Part shown: piece after piece, positions 8,053 to 16,467 of the stretch
Layout: every line of letters begins with the position of its first letter
Numbering within the stretch: the first letter of the stretch is position 1
From: Bacteroidetes bacterium GWF2_35_48
Lineage (GTDB): Bacteria > Bacteroidota > Bacteroidia > Bacteroidales > GWF2-35-48
Length of the DNA: 48,898 nt
Direction of reading: 5' to 3'
NCBI GenBank assembly: GCA_001769125.1
Contig: MEOG01000128.1
Location: 1-48,898 of the forward strand
The notes under the pieces: model-generated
What the model saw: the letters and a program-made list of their open reading frames with translations, nothing else
Told to the model about the DNA's origin: nothing
The model's database searches: none
Position numbers and translations under genes: made by a program

Positions 8053-8310
8053 ATGAAAAAGTTTATTATTGGCATAACTGCTATTATTTATATTACTGTA
8101 GGATGTAATTCCGGTACATCTCATGATCACACTGATGGATCTCATTCTCATGCTCCGGGCGAGACCCACGATCATTCAAACGATAGCTTAGAAAAAAAGC
8201 CTGAGCAAAAATCGTTTGATGTTTCTTCAGACACCGTAAAGGACAAGGATGAAGAGCAGCGTGAAGTAAATCATCACCACGATCATGGTGGTAAAAACCA
8301 CAAACATTAA
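8053..8310 (+). CDS. His-rich lipoprotein of the metal-efflux operon
   Basis: A start at MKKFIIGI (8053) gives 85 residues and places a lipobox-like TVGC about 18 residues in, so the mature protein should be a lipid-anchored periplasmic protein. The rest is almost only charged residues with many histidines (SHDHTDGSHSHAPGETHDHS, and NHHHDHGGKNHKH at the end). It lies 39 bp after the previous gene and 29 bp before the adaptor gene. A metal buffer or chaperone feeding the pump is the simplest reading. No fold is recognisable. Confidence 0.7.
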   Translation: MKKFIIGITAIIYITVGCNSGTSHDHTDGSHSHAPGETHDHSNDSLEKKPEQKSFDVSSDTVKDKDEEQREVNHHHDHGGKNHKH

Positions 8311-8339
8311 TCGTTAGTTTATAAATTTTATATAGTAGT

Positions 8340-9839
8340 ATGAAAATTATTGTTTTCATGTGCCTGGCTATTGCATTAATGGTAGCCTGCACGCCTGTTA
8401 ATAAGGATTCGCATAGCGACCATGGAGAGGAGGCTAAACTGTATCTTACTTCTTATTCTGATCTAATGGAAGTTTTTGCCGAAGCCGACCCATTGGTAAA
8501 AGGAAAGAATTCCGGAATTTTGTCTCATTTTTCCTGGCTGAAAGATTTCTCAGCACTGACCAACGGGGAGGTTACCATTAGTCTTATTGTGGGAAACAAA
8601 GGAATTCGGCAGACCTTATCTGCACCTACCCGTAAGGGAATTTATAGCTTTACACTTCAGCCGGAAGTTACGGGAGAGGGGCAAATCATTTTTGATATCA
8701 ATACACCTGAAGGCAAAACTCAATTAATTGTAAAGGGAGTAAGGGTTTTTGATTCAGAAAGCGAAGCCGCTAAAGATGCAGAAAAGATGCAAGCCTCAAA
8801 AACGAACACCATTGTTTTTACCAAAGAACAAACCTGGAAAATTGAATTTGCTACGGAACAGCCCGTTATTGAACCCTTCGGGCAGGTAATAAAAACGTCG
8901 GCACAGGTTCAGTCGGCGCAGGGCGATGAGGTAATTGTATCTGCAAAAGCAAATGGCATTTTAATTTTCACAAGCGAAAATATATTAGAAGGTAAAAATG
9001 TTGGCAACGGTCAAAATTTGTTTACAATTTCAAGCAGTGGAATGGCTGAAAATAATTCTGCAGTTCGTTATGCCGAAGCACAAAATAATTACGAGCGCAC
9101 AAAAGCAGATTACGACAGACAAAAGGAATTGGCAAAAGACAAAATCGTTTCTGAAAAAGAATTACAAAAAACCAAAAATGATTTTGAAAATGCAAAAGCC
9201 GTATATGATAATTTTAATAAAAATTTTAGTGCAGCAGGGCAATCTGTTTCAAGTCCAATGAGTGGCTTTGTTAAACAATTATTTGTAAAAAATGGTCAAT
9301 ACGTTGAAGCTGGTCAGCCTATAGTAAGCATTTCACAAAACAAAACACTTTTGCTGAAAGCTGATGTACAACAAAAATATGCACCGTTTTTAAGTTCAAT
9401 AAATTCTGCAAATATTAAAACAATTCAGGATTCAAAAACATACTCTTTAGAACAATTAAACGGAAAAATTTTGTCGTATGGTCGCAATGCAAACACCGAT
9501 AATTATTTAATTCCAGTGAGTTTACAAATTGATAATAAAGGTTGTTTTATTTCGGGCGGTTATGTGGAATTATTTTTAAAAACTATTACGAATACAAACG
9601 CATTAACAATACCTAATTCTGCAATAATAGAAGATCAGGGAAGCTTTTTTGTTTTTTCTCAGATAAATCCCGAATTGTTTGAGAAAAAAGAAATAAAAAT
9701 TGGTTCAACAGATGGTTTAAAAACCGAAATAATTAGCGGTATCAGCAAAAATGAACGAGTAGTTACAAAAGGAGCTATACTCATCAAGCTTGCTCAGGCT
9801 ACAGGATCTTTAGATGCTCATTCTGGTCACAATCATTAA
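8340..9839 (+). CDS. RND efflux periplasmic adaptor (CusB/CzcB-like) with extra N-terminal domain
   Basis: This 499-residue lipoprotein has MVAC as the lipobox (C17). Residues about 30-145 form an extra beta-rich domain (EAKLYLTSYSDLMEVFAEADPL..., SLIVGNKGIRQTLSAP, GEGQIIFDINTPEG) not found in short adaptors such as AcrA. Then come the adaptor parts: barrel-sandwich half, a coiled-coil hairpin (about 235-300, AVRYAEAQNNYERTKADYDR), the second lipoyl half (SPMSGFVKQLFVKNGQYVEAGQP), beta-barrel and membrane-proximal domains. The C-terminus is HSGHNH, and the N-terminus has HSDHGEE, both possible metal ligands. It bridges the RND pump (11 bp downstream) to the outer-membrane channel. Confidence 0.9.
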   Translation: MKIIVFMCLAIALMVACTPVNKDSHSDHGEEAKLYLTSYSDLMEVFAEADPLVKGKNSGILSHFSWLKDFSALTNGEVTISLIVGNKGIRQTLSAPTRKGIYSFTLQPEVTGEGQIIFDINTPEGKTQLIVKGVRVFDSESEAAKDAEKMQASKTNTIVFTKEQTWKIEFATEQPVIEPFGQVIKTSAQVQSAQGDEVIVSAKANGILIFTSENILEGKNVGNGQNLFTISSSGMAENNSAVRYAEAQNNYERTKADYDRQKELAKDKIVSEKELQKTKNDFENAKAVYDNFNKNFSAAGQSVSSPMSGFVKQLFVKNGQYVEAGQPIVSISQNKTLLLKADVQQKYAPFLSSINSANIKTIQDSKTYSLEQLNGKILSYGRNANTDNYLIPVSLQIDNKGCFISGGYVELFLKTITNTNALTIPNSAIIEDQGSFFVFSQINPELFEKKEIKIGSTDGLKTEIISGISKNERVVTKGAILIKLAQATGSLDAHSGHNH

Positions 9840-9850
9840 TCGTAGAAACA

Positions 9851-12800
9851 ATGTTAAATAATATTATAAAATTTTCATTAAACAACAAGTATTTTATCTT
9901 GTTGTGCTCGCTTGTGCTGATAATTGTCGGCGTACAAACGGCAAAAAAAATGGACGTGGATGTATTTCCCGACCTGACAGCTCCTACTGTTGTGGTTATG
10001 ACAGACGCTCATGGAATGGCTTCCGAAGAAGTAGAACGCCTGGTAACTTTTCCACTTGAAACAGCTGTAAATGGGGCAACGGATGTCCGCAGGGTGCGTT
10101 CATCATCAGCCCAGGGCTTTTCTTTTGTTTGGGTTGAATTTGATTGGGGAACCGATATTTTTAAAGCCCGTCAGATTGTAAGTGAGAAATTAATTACTGT
10201 TTCTTCTCAAATGCCTTTAGGTGTTGGTCAGCCAACGCTTGCACCACAGTCAAGCGTTATGGGTGAAATGTTTTTTATCGGCATTCAGGCAGATAGCACA
10301 AGCTTGATGGATTTAAGAACTATTGCCGATTGGAACGTAAAGCCTTTATTGCTTGCTACAGGTGGTGTTTCACAGGTTACAATTATTGGTGGCGATTACA
10401 AACAATATCAGGTTTTGGCAGACCCTTATAAAATGAAACACTATAATGTTTCAATGAGTGAATTGGCAGAAGTTTGTAAAAATATAAGCCAAAATTCATC
10501 CGGCGGTGCAGTTCGACAATATGGTAACGAATATGCTGTTCGTGGCATGGTTCGTTCGTCAGACATTGCAGTACTGGGAAGTTCATACATAAAATCAATC
10601 AACGGAAAGCCGGTAAGATTAAATGACGTTTCTGATGTTATTATTGGAAGTGGTATTAAAATGGGATATGCTTCAAATAACGGAAAGCCATCAATAATCC
10701 TATCTATATCCAAACAGCCGAATGCAAATACGGTTGATTTAACAAAACGAATTGAGGCGAATCTTGCATCCCTCAACAAAACATTACCACCCGATGTTAA
10801 ATTAGATACTAAAATTTTCCGACAGGCTGACTTTATAGAAACCTCTGTTAACAATGTACAACGGGCTTTACTTGAAGGATCTGTTTTTGTTATTATAATT
10901 TTGTTTTTGTTTCTGGGAAGTTTACGCACAACAGTTATTTCATTGTTTGCAATTCCTATCTCCTTATTGGGGGCAATCATTGTAATGAAATTTATAGGCT
11001 TAAACATCAACACTATGAGTTTAGGCGGGATGGCAATCGCTATTGGTGTTTTGGTTGATGACGCAATTATTGATGTCGAAAATGTTTACAAACGCCTGCG
11101 ACAAAACAGACTTAAAATTGAATCGGAACGACAATCTGCATTTACTGTTGTTTTTGAAGCTTCAAAAGAAATTCGTTCTTCAATTATAAATGCGACATTA
11201 ATAATAATAGTTGCTTTTGTTCCTTTGTTTTTTCTCTCTGGCATGGAAGGACGAATGTTAATTCCTTTAGGAATTGCTTTTATTGTTTCTTTATTTATAT
11301 CACTAATTGTTTCAATAACACTTACACCTCTATTATGTAAAATGATGCTTTCCGATGATAAATATCTTGCTAAAAACGAAAAGGATAAATGGCTTACTCG
11401 AAAGCTTACTGATATTTACCAGAAATCACTTGCATGGACATTGCATCATAAGCGCATTGTTGTATTTTCTTCATTGATTTTATTTATTGTTTCTCTGTTT
11501 TTATATTCTACAATGGGGCGCAGTTTTTTACCCGAATTTAACGAAGGCTCTTTGACATTATCTGTGGTTTGTAAGCCGGGGACTTCATTAGAAGAAAGTA
11601 ACCGTTTAGGAAATCTGGTAGAAACAGAATTATTATCTATTTCAGAAGTGTCGAGTACTGCCCGAAGAACAGGACGAGGCGAACTTGACGAGCATTCACA
11701 GACAGTCAATAGTTGCGAAATAGATGTTAATTTTAAGTTGAAAGACAATAAACGTGATGAATTTATGGCAACTGTAAGAAAAAAACTTGCAGGTATTCCT
11801 GGCATTGCTGCTACAGTAGGGCAACCACTCGGACATAGGATTGATCACATGCTGTCGGGAACAAGGGCAAATATTGCAATTAAAGTTTTTGGCACAGACC
11901 TAAATAAAATGTTTACGCTTGGCAACGAAATTAAATCTACAATTTCCGGTATTAAGGGATTAGTTGATGTAAATGTTGATCCGCAAGTTGAAATACCACA
12001 GATACAAATTCGTGCAAACCGTGAAATGCTGGCACAATACGGAATTACAATTGAAAAGTTCAATGAGTTTGTTGACATTTCGTTTGGTGGCGAAAAATTA
12101 TCTGACATTTACGAAGGACAACGGAGGTTTGACCTTGTTTTACGGTTGAATAAAGATTACACTGAAACAATAGAAGGTATTCGTTCTTCATTAATAGATA
12201 CCTACGATGGTAAAAAAGTTCCATTGGAACAAGTTGCCGAAGTTGTTTCAGTATCGGGACCAAGTAAAATCAGCAGGGAAAATGTACAACGTAAGGTTGT
12301 TGTATCTGCAAATGTTTCAGGTCGTGATTTGCGAAGTGTAGTTGAAGAAATTCAAAAAAATGTAACAGACAAAATTACTTTTCCCGAAGGTTATAGGGTT
12401 GAGTATGGCGGTCAATTTGAAAGCGAAGCAAGCGCATCAAGAACATTACTTATTACATCAATTCTCGCAATTCTGATTATTTTCTTGTTACTATTTCAGG
12501 AATTTAAAAATTTCAAACTCGCAGGGATTATTTTACTTAATTTACCTTTGGCATTAATAGGCGGAGTATTCACAATTTATTTCACAACAGGAGTTTTAAG
12601 TATCCCTGCAATTATCGGTTTTATTACACTTTTTGGTATTGCTACACGAAATGGAATATTATTAATTTCACGTTATCAGCAATTGCAAAAGCAAGGCGTT
12701 TCACTTATCGAAACGGTTACAAAAGGCTCGTCTGATCGGTTAAATCCAATTTTAATGACAGCCTTAACTGCTGCACTTGCATTGATTCCATTAGCATTAA

Positions 12801-12955
12801 AAGGCGATTTGTCGGGCAACGAAATTCAAAGCCCAATGGCAAAAGTAATTATAGGAGGACTTCTCTCTTCAACGCTTCTTAATATTTACATCGTGCCTAT
12901 TGTTTACAGTATTCTTACAAATCGTGGAATATTAGAAAAGAATGATAAGTTTTAA
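9851..12955 (+). CDS. CusA/CzcA-family heavy-metal RND efflux pump
   Basis: The protein has 1034 residues, normal for the family, with the N-terminal helix followed by the porter sequence MDVDVFPDLTAPTVVV. It has two sets of six membrane helices and two large periplasmic loops. The proton-relay motif in TM4 reads AIGVLVDDAIIDVEN, giving D403, D404, D408 and E410, which is the heavy-metal-efflux signature rather than that of drug pumps. It should export a divalent or monovalent metal ion across the envelope using the proton gradient, with the adaptor upstream and the TolC-like channel 45 bp downstream. Which metal is not decided by the sequence; the many histidines in neighbours favour Zn, Co, Ni or Cu. 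Confidence 0.95.
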   Translation: MLNNIIKFSLNNKYFILLCSLVLIIVGVQTAKKMDVDVFPDLTAPTVVVMTDAHGMASEEVERLVTFPLETAVNGATDVRRVRSSSAQGFSFVWVEFDWGTDIFKARQIVSEKLITVSSQMPLGVGQPTLAPQSSVMGEMFFIGIQADSTSLMDLRTIADWNVKPLLLATGGVSQVTIIGGDYKQYQVLADPYKMKHYNVSMSELAEVCKNISQNSSGGAVRQYGNEYAVRGMVRSSDIAVLGSSYIKSINGKPVRLNDVSDVIIGSGIKMGYASNNGKPSIILSISKQPNANTVDLTKRIEANLASLNKTLPPDVKLDTKIFRQADFIETSVNNVQRALLEGSVFVIIILFLFLGSLRTTVISLFAIPISLLGAIIVMKFIGLNINTMSLGGMAIAIGVLVDDAIIDVENVYKRLRQNRLKIESERQSAFTVVFEASKEIRSSIINATLIIIVAFVPLFFLSGMEGRMLIPLGIAFIVSLFISLIVSITLTPLLCKMMLSDDKYLAKNEKDKWLTRKLTDIYQKSLAWTLHHKRIVVFSSLILFIVSLFLYSTMGRSFLPEFNEGSLTLSVVCKPGTSLEESNRLGNLVETELLSISEVSSTARRTGRGELDEHSQTVNSCEIDVNFKLKDNKRDEFMATVRKKLAGIPGIAATVGQPLGHRIDHMLSGTRANIAIKVFGTDLNKMFTLGNEIKSTISGIKGLVDVNVDPQVEIPQIQIRANREMLAQYGITIEKFNEFVDISFGGEKLSDIYEGQRRFDLVLRLNKDYTETIEGIRSSLIDTYDGKKVPLEQVAEVVSVSGPSKISRENVQRKVVVSANVSGRDLRSVVEEIQKNVTDKITFPEGYRVEYGGQFESEASASRTLLITSILAILIIFLLLFQEFKNFKLAGIILLNLPLALIGGVFTIYFTTGVLSIPAIIGFITLFGIATRNGILLISRYQQLQKQGVSLIETVTKGSSDRLNPILMTALTAALALIPLALKGDLSGNEIQSPMAKVIIGGLLSSTLLNIYIVPIVYSILTNRGILEKNDKF

Positions 12956-13000
12956 ATGTTGAATTTTAATGATTCAGCGTTCATTCAAAATTTATAAACT

Positions 13001-14173
13001 ATGAAAGTAATAATTATTTTAATACTGATATTTTTAAACAGTCATTATGTTTTTGCTCAAAGCACCATTGATAAAATGCTGCTTGAAATTGAGAAAAACA
13101 ATCTGGTGCTGGCCGCACTTAAAAAAAAGACTGAAGCAGATAAGCTTGGAAACAGAACAGGTATTTATCTTTCCAACCCGGAATTTGATTTTTCCTATTT
13201 AGTTGGAAACCCTTCTATTCTTGGGAATAGAACAGATATTAGCCTTGTGCAGTCTTTCGACTTTCCAACAGTTTATTTTCATAGGAAAAAAATTGCAGGG
13301 ATGAATGACATGCAGGCAGACCTCGCTTATCAGAAACAAGTAAAAGATGTTTTGCATAATGCCCGTGTTATCTGCGCTGATATTGTTTACATGAATGCAC
13401 TCTGTTCCGAATATACCAGGCAAAAACTACAGGCTACGGAACTTGCAGAAATTTACAGGAAAAAACTGGAAAAAGGCGATGGCAACCAGTTGGATTATAA
13501 CAAAGCTATGATGAATTTGCATACAGTAGAAGATGTATTGGAGCATCTTGAAATTGAACGAACTGCTCTGCTTTCCGAATTAGCGTCCATGAACGGTGGC
13601 CAAAAAGTAAGCCTGACAGATACTGTTTTTTCATTACAGGTGCTTCCATCAGATTTTGAAACATGGTTTTCTGAGATAGAAAAAAACATACCAGAACTTT
13701 CTATTCTGCATCAGGAAACTGAAAAAAGTCTGATGCAGGAGAAGCTTAGCAAGGCGATAGGGCTGCCAAAGTTTTCAGCCGGTTATAAAAGTGAAAAAGT
13801 AGCCGGTGAGCAATTTCAGGGAGTCAGTGTAGGAATTACCATTCCATTGTGGGAAAATAAAAATAATGTGAAATATTCAAGAGCAAAATCAGTCGCATTG
13901 CAGGATTTGTCTGTCAGTACGAAAACTGCTTTGCACGATCTGTTAAAGAGTAAATTCGAAAAAATATTATCTACACAGAAATTGCTGACTGATTGCAGGC
14001 AGGCACTTAATAATTACGACAATACAGGTTTGCTTCGTAAGGCACTTGATCAAGGTGAGATTTCATTTATAACCTACTTACAGGAGTTGAGCATTTTTAA
14101 CGAAATAAAAATCAAATTACTGGAAACCGAAAATGAACTGAATACAAGTACCATTGAATTACTAAGATATTAA
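13001..14173 (+). CDS. TolC-family outer membrane efflux protein
   Basis: This 390-residue protein has a signal peptide ending at VFAQS and two repeats of long helices typical of TolC proteins. The second part contains FSAGYKSEKVAGEQFQGVSV and GITIPLWENKNN, the usual motif before the last barrel strands. It is shorter than classical TolC/CusC (about 430-480 residues), as many Bacteroidota metal-efflux channels are. As last gene of the operon it supplies the outer-membrane exit of the tripartite pump. There is no lipobox, unlike CusC. Confidence 0.9.
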   Translation: MKVIIILILIFLNSHYVFAQSTIDKMLLEIEKNNLVLAALKKKTEADKLGNRTGIYLSNPEFDFSYLVGNPSILGNRTDISLVQSFDFPTVYFHRKKIAGMNDMQADLAYQKQVKDVLHNARVICADIVYMNALCSEYTRQKLQATELAEIYRKKLEKGDGNQLDYNKAMMNLHTVEDVLEHLEIERTALLSELASMNGGQKVSLTDTVFSLQVLPSDFETWFSEIEKNIPELSILHQETEKSLMQEKLSKAIGLPKFSAGYKSEKVAGEQFQGVSVGITIPLWENKNNVKYSRAKSVALQDLSVSTKTALHDLLKSKFEKILSTQKLLTDCRQALNNYDNTGLLRKALDQGEISFITYLQELSIFNEIKIKLLETENELNTSTIELLRY

Positions 14174-14208
14174 TTTCATCAAGAATTGTAATTTTAAAAG
14201 TGTTAAAA

Positions 14209-14883
14209 TCAAAAATGTTTCGCCTCTTCTTTTTTCAGTCCTATCTTTACCCAAAGGTTCTGAGGCATTTCGCGAAAGTTGTCTTTCAGTAAAATAACAG
14301 AGACTGTAATATACAGGATCAATCCGGCTAAAATTAGAAGATGTACTCCTGTTATTTTTTGTATTTCGTGTTTCTGTTTTATTTCACAACTGTTACCGGG
14401 GCAATGTTTTGCTTTGTTTTTATGCATCCAATTATAAAAAATACAACCCAAACAAATACCAAATGCGGATTCAAAAAACAGAAAGATCAGGCATATCAGA
14501 CAAATGATTCCACTAATGGCACTGTAGGTATTCATTATGGGCATCAATACAAGCATTATTGTTCCCAGTAATAGTCCGATGATCCATGCAAATTTTTTCT
14601 GCGGCGCACCGGTGTATTCAGGCATCTGTTTGATTACTATCAGTCTTCCAATAATAAGTGTAGGCGCATATCTGGGGTTGACAAAAACCCGGATTATAAA
14701 ATCCAGCACAAAAATGAGAATAAAATATTTTATGGGTGCAAAATTTTTGCTTACCACAATGATGAAAAAAGAGATTAGCGCAAACAAAAATAATATCCCG
14801 GCTGAGGCTCTTATTTCTCTTTCGTTTAATACAGACACATCGTAACCTTCTACTTTTTCTCCGAATCCTATAATACTTTTCAT
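14209..14883 (-). CDS. DUF4395-type integral membrane protein
   Basis: This 224-residue protein has about six hydrophobic segments. The motif SAFGICLGCIFYNWM with a later KHCPGNSCE matches my recollection of the DUF4395 family, whose paired cysteines suggest a redox or metal role; this is not proven. It is convergent with the efflux operon (35 bp between stops) and belongs to a separate unit. It could act in metal or sulfur handling near the pump, but the position alone is weak evidence. Confidence 0.75.
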   Translation of the reverse strand: MKSIIGFGEKVEGYDVSVLNEREIRASAGILFLFALISFFIIVVSKNFAPIKYFILIFVLDFIIRVFVNPRYAPTLIIGRLIVIKQMPEYTGAPQKKFAWIIGLLLGTIMLVLMPIMNTYSAISGIICLICLIFLFFESAFGICLGCIFYNWMHKNKAKHCPGNSCEIKQKHEIQKITGVHLLILAGLILYITVSVILLKDNFREMPQNLWVKIGLKKEEAKHF

Positions 14884-14990
14884 TGTATTTGTTTTTATTG
14901 CAAAGTAAAGAATTTTTTTTCGTACAGGTTATAATAAAGAAAATTTTTATAAAATTCTGTTTATATTTGAAATTTTTAAAGCTACATGAA

Positions 14991-15425
14991 ATGAAAATAA
15001 ACATTTACCTCAATTTTAACGGAAATTGTGCAGAAGCGTTTGATTTCTATAAAACTATTTTTGAAAGGGAGTATAATAGTATAAGCAAATACAAAGATAT
15101 GCCCCCAATTGAAGATGTTCTGATTGCAGACGAGCATAAAGAAAAAATATTACACATATCACTTCCATTGAACAACAATTTTGTATTGATGGGTTGCGAT
15201 TATGTTGAGGGATTAGGTGCGCCATTGGTGGAAGGTAATAATTTTTCAATCTCAATTGCAGTTGAGGGTAAAGATGAAGCAGACAAACATTTTAATGCGC
15301 TGACCACCGGGGGACAGGTTGTAATGCCAATGGGAATGACATTCTGGGGCTCGTATTTTGGAATGACAATCGATAAATTCGGAATAAGTTGGATGATCAG
15401 CTTTGAAGAAAAGAATGAGAAATAA
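14991..15425 (+). CDS. VOC/PhnB-like family protein
   Basis: The start at MKINIYLNFNGNCAEAFDFY (14991) fits the fold better than the upstream in-frame codon; length 144. The sequence shows the two beta-alpha-beta-beta-beta units of VOC proteins: NFNGNCAEAFDFYKTIFE, ISLPLNNNFVLMGCD, then FSISIAVEGKDEADKHFNAL and WGSYFGMTIDKFGISWMI. This is the PhnB/3-demethylubiquinone-like subgroup, often annotated as glyoxalase-like, of mostly unknown substrate. The next gene begins 37 bp downstream and is probably co-transcribed. Confidence 0.85.
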   Translation: MKINIYLNFNGNCAEAFDFYKTIFEREYNSISKYKDMPPIEDVLIADEHKEKILHISLPLNNNFVLMGCDYVEGLGAPLVEGNNFSISIAVEGKDEADKHFNALTTGGQVVMPMGMTFWGSYFGMTIDKFGISWMISFEEKNEK

Positions 15426-15462
15426 AGATATTGATAATGCATATAAAGAAAAAATCAAAAAA

Positions 15463-16170
15463 ATGACAGTACAAGAAATTTTAAAAGAACTTGAAAAACT
15501 CGGTGATGCAAACACCAAGAAAGTTCTTATGACTCATGGAGCAAAAGAACCTTTCTTCGGAGTAAAAGTTGCTGACCTGAAAAATATTCTGAAAAAAACA
15601 AAGAAAAATCATCAGCTGGCACTTGACCTGTATAAAACAGGAAACTCAGATGCCATGTATTTGGCAGGCTTGATGGCTGACGAAACAAAAGTTACAAAAG
15701 AACAATTGGAAGAATGGGTGGAGCAAGCTTATTGGTATTATCTGAGCGAATTTGCTGTTCCATGGGTAACCGCAGAATCTAAATACGGTTTTGATATGGG
15801 TATAAAATGGATTGCTTCTGATAAAGAAACTATAGCTTCTGCGGGTTGGGCCACACTAGCACAAATGACAAGTCTGCAACAGTATTCAGAATTGGATATT
15901 GAAGCTTACAGCAAATTATTAGATAAGATTGAAAAGGAGATTGGCAATGCACAGCCAAGAGTAAAATATACCATGAACGGGTTTGTAATAGCAGTAGGAG
16001 CTAATATAGAAGCACTGCGTAATAAAGCTATAAAAGTAGCTGAAAAGAATGGCAAGGTAAGTGTTGATATGAGAGGCACAGCCTGCAAGGTTCCTGTAGC
16101 CAAAGATTACATTCAGAAGTTAATCAATGAGGGAAGAGCGGGTAAGAAAAGGAAAAGTTTTAGAAATTAA
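15463..16170 (+). CDS. AlkD-like DNA alkylation repair protein
   Basis: With the start at MTVQEIL (15463) the protein has 235 residues; a farther ATG at 15403 would overlap the VOC gene. All-helical HEAT-like repeats are evident, and motifs typical of the family are present: FFGVKVADLKNILKKTKKNH, DAMYLAGLMADE and the aromatic stretch WVTAESKYGFDMGIKWI. The C-terminus is very basic (GRAGKKRKSFRN), fitting DNA contact. AlkD removes N3- and N7-alkylated purines without base flipping; whether this homologue is an active glycosylase cannot be read here. Confidence 0.8.
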   Translation: MTVQEILKELEKLGDANTKKVLMTHGAKEPFFGVKVADLKNILKKTKKNHQLALDLYKTGNSDAMYLAGLMADETKVTKEQLEEWVEQAYWYYLSEFAVPWVTAESKYGFDMGIKWIASDKETIASAGWATLAQMTSLQQYSELDIEAYSKLLDKIEKEIGNAQPRVKYTMNGFVIAVGANIEALRNKAIKVAEKNGKVSVDMRGTACKVPVAKDYIQKLINEGRAGKKRKSFRN

Positions 16171-16200
16171 AACAAAAAATCATAATTAAAACAAAAAAAT

Positions 16201-16377
16201 ATGGACACAAAAGAAGTAGTTTTAACAACCTTAAAGAAATCGGATAAACCTTTAAAATCTGCCGAAATTGCCGCATTAGCAGGAATAGACAAAGCAGAAG
16301 TTGATAAAGCATTGAAAATATTAAAAAAAGATGAGAAAATCGTTTCTCCGAAAATGTGTTTTTATTCAGTAAAATGA
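16201..16377 (+). CDS. Small winged-helix DNA-binding protein
   Basis: A 58-codon frame, short but convincing. MDTKEVVLTTLKKSDKPLKS begins a helix, followed by AEIAALAGIDKAEVDKALKI (helix-turn-helix) and a wing KKDEKIVSPKMCFYSV. It resembles the isolated winged-helix domain found at the end of DprA or in small MarR-like proteins. It begins 30 bp after the AlkD-like gene and may be in the same unit; the gap holds two copies of TTAAAACAAAAAA. Function is otherwise unknown. Confidence 0.7.
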   Translation: MDTKEVVLTTLKKSDKPLKSAEIAALAGIDKAEVDKALKILKKDEKIVSPKMCFYSVK

Positions 16378-16467
16378 TTTGTAACAATGATTTTTATATT
16401 AAAATCTCATTACATGAGGCTTTTTGAAAACATAAAAAAACAATAACAATTGTTTCATTTTTACAAA

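Noticed and set aside
16378-16467. Terminator between the small winged-helix gene and the convergent glycosyltransferase gene
   Set aside because: Only imperfect AT-rich inverted repeats were found, none with a convincing stem.
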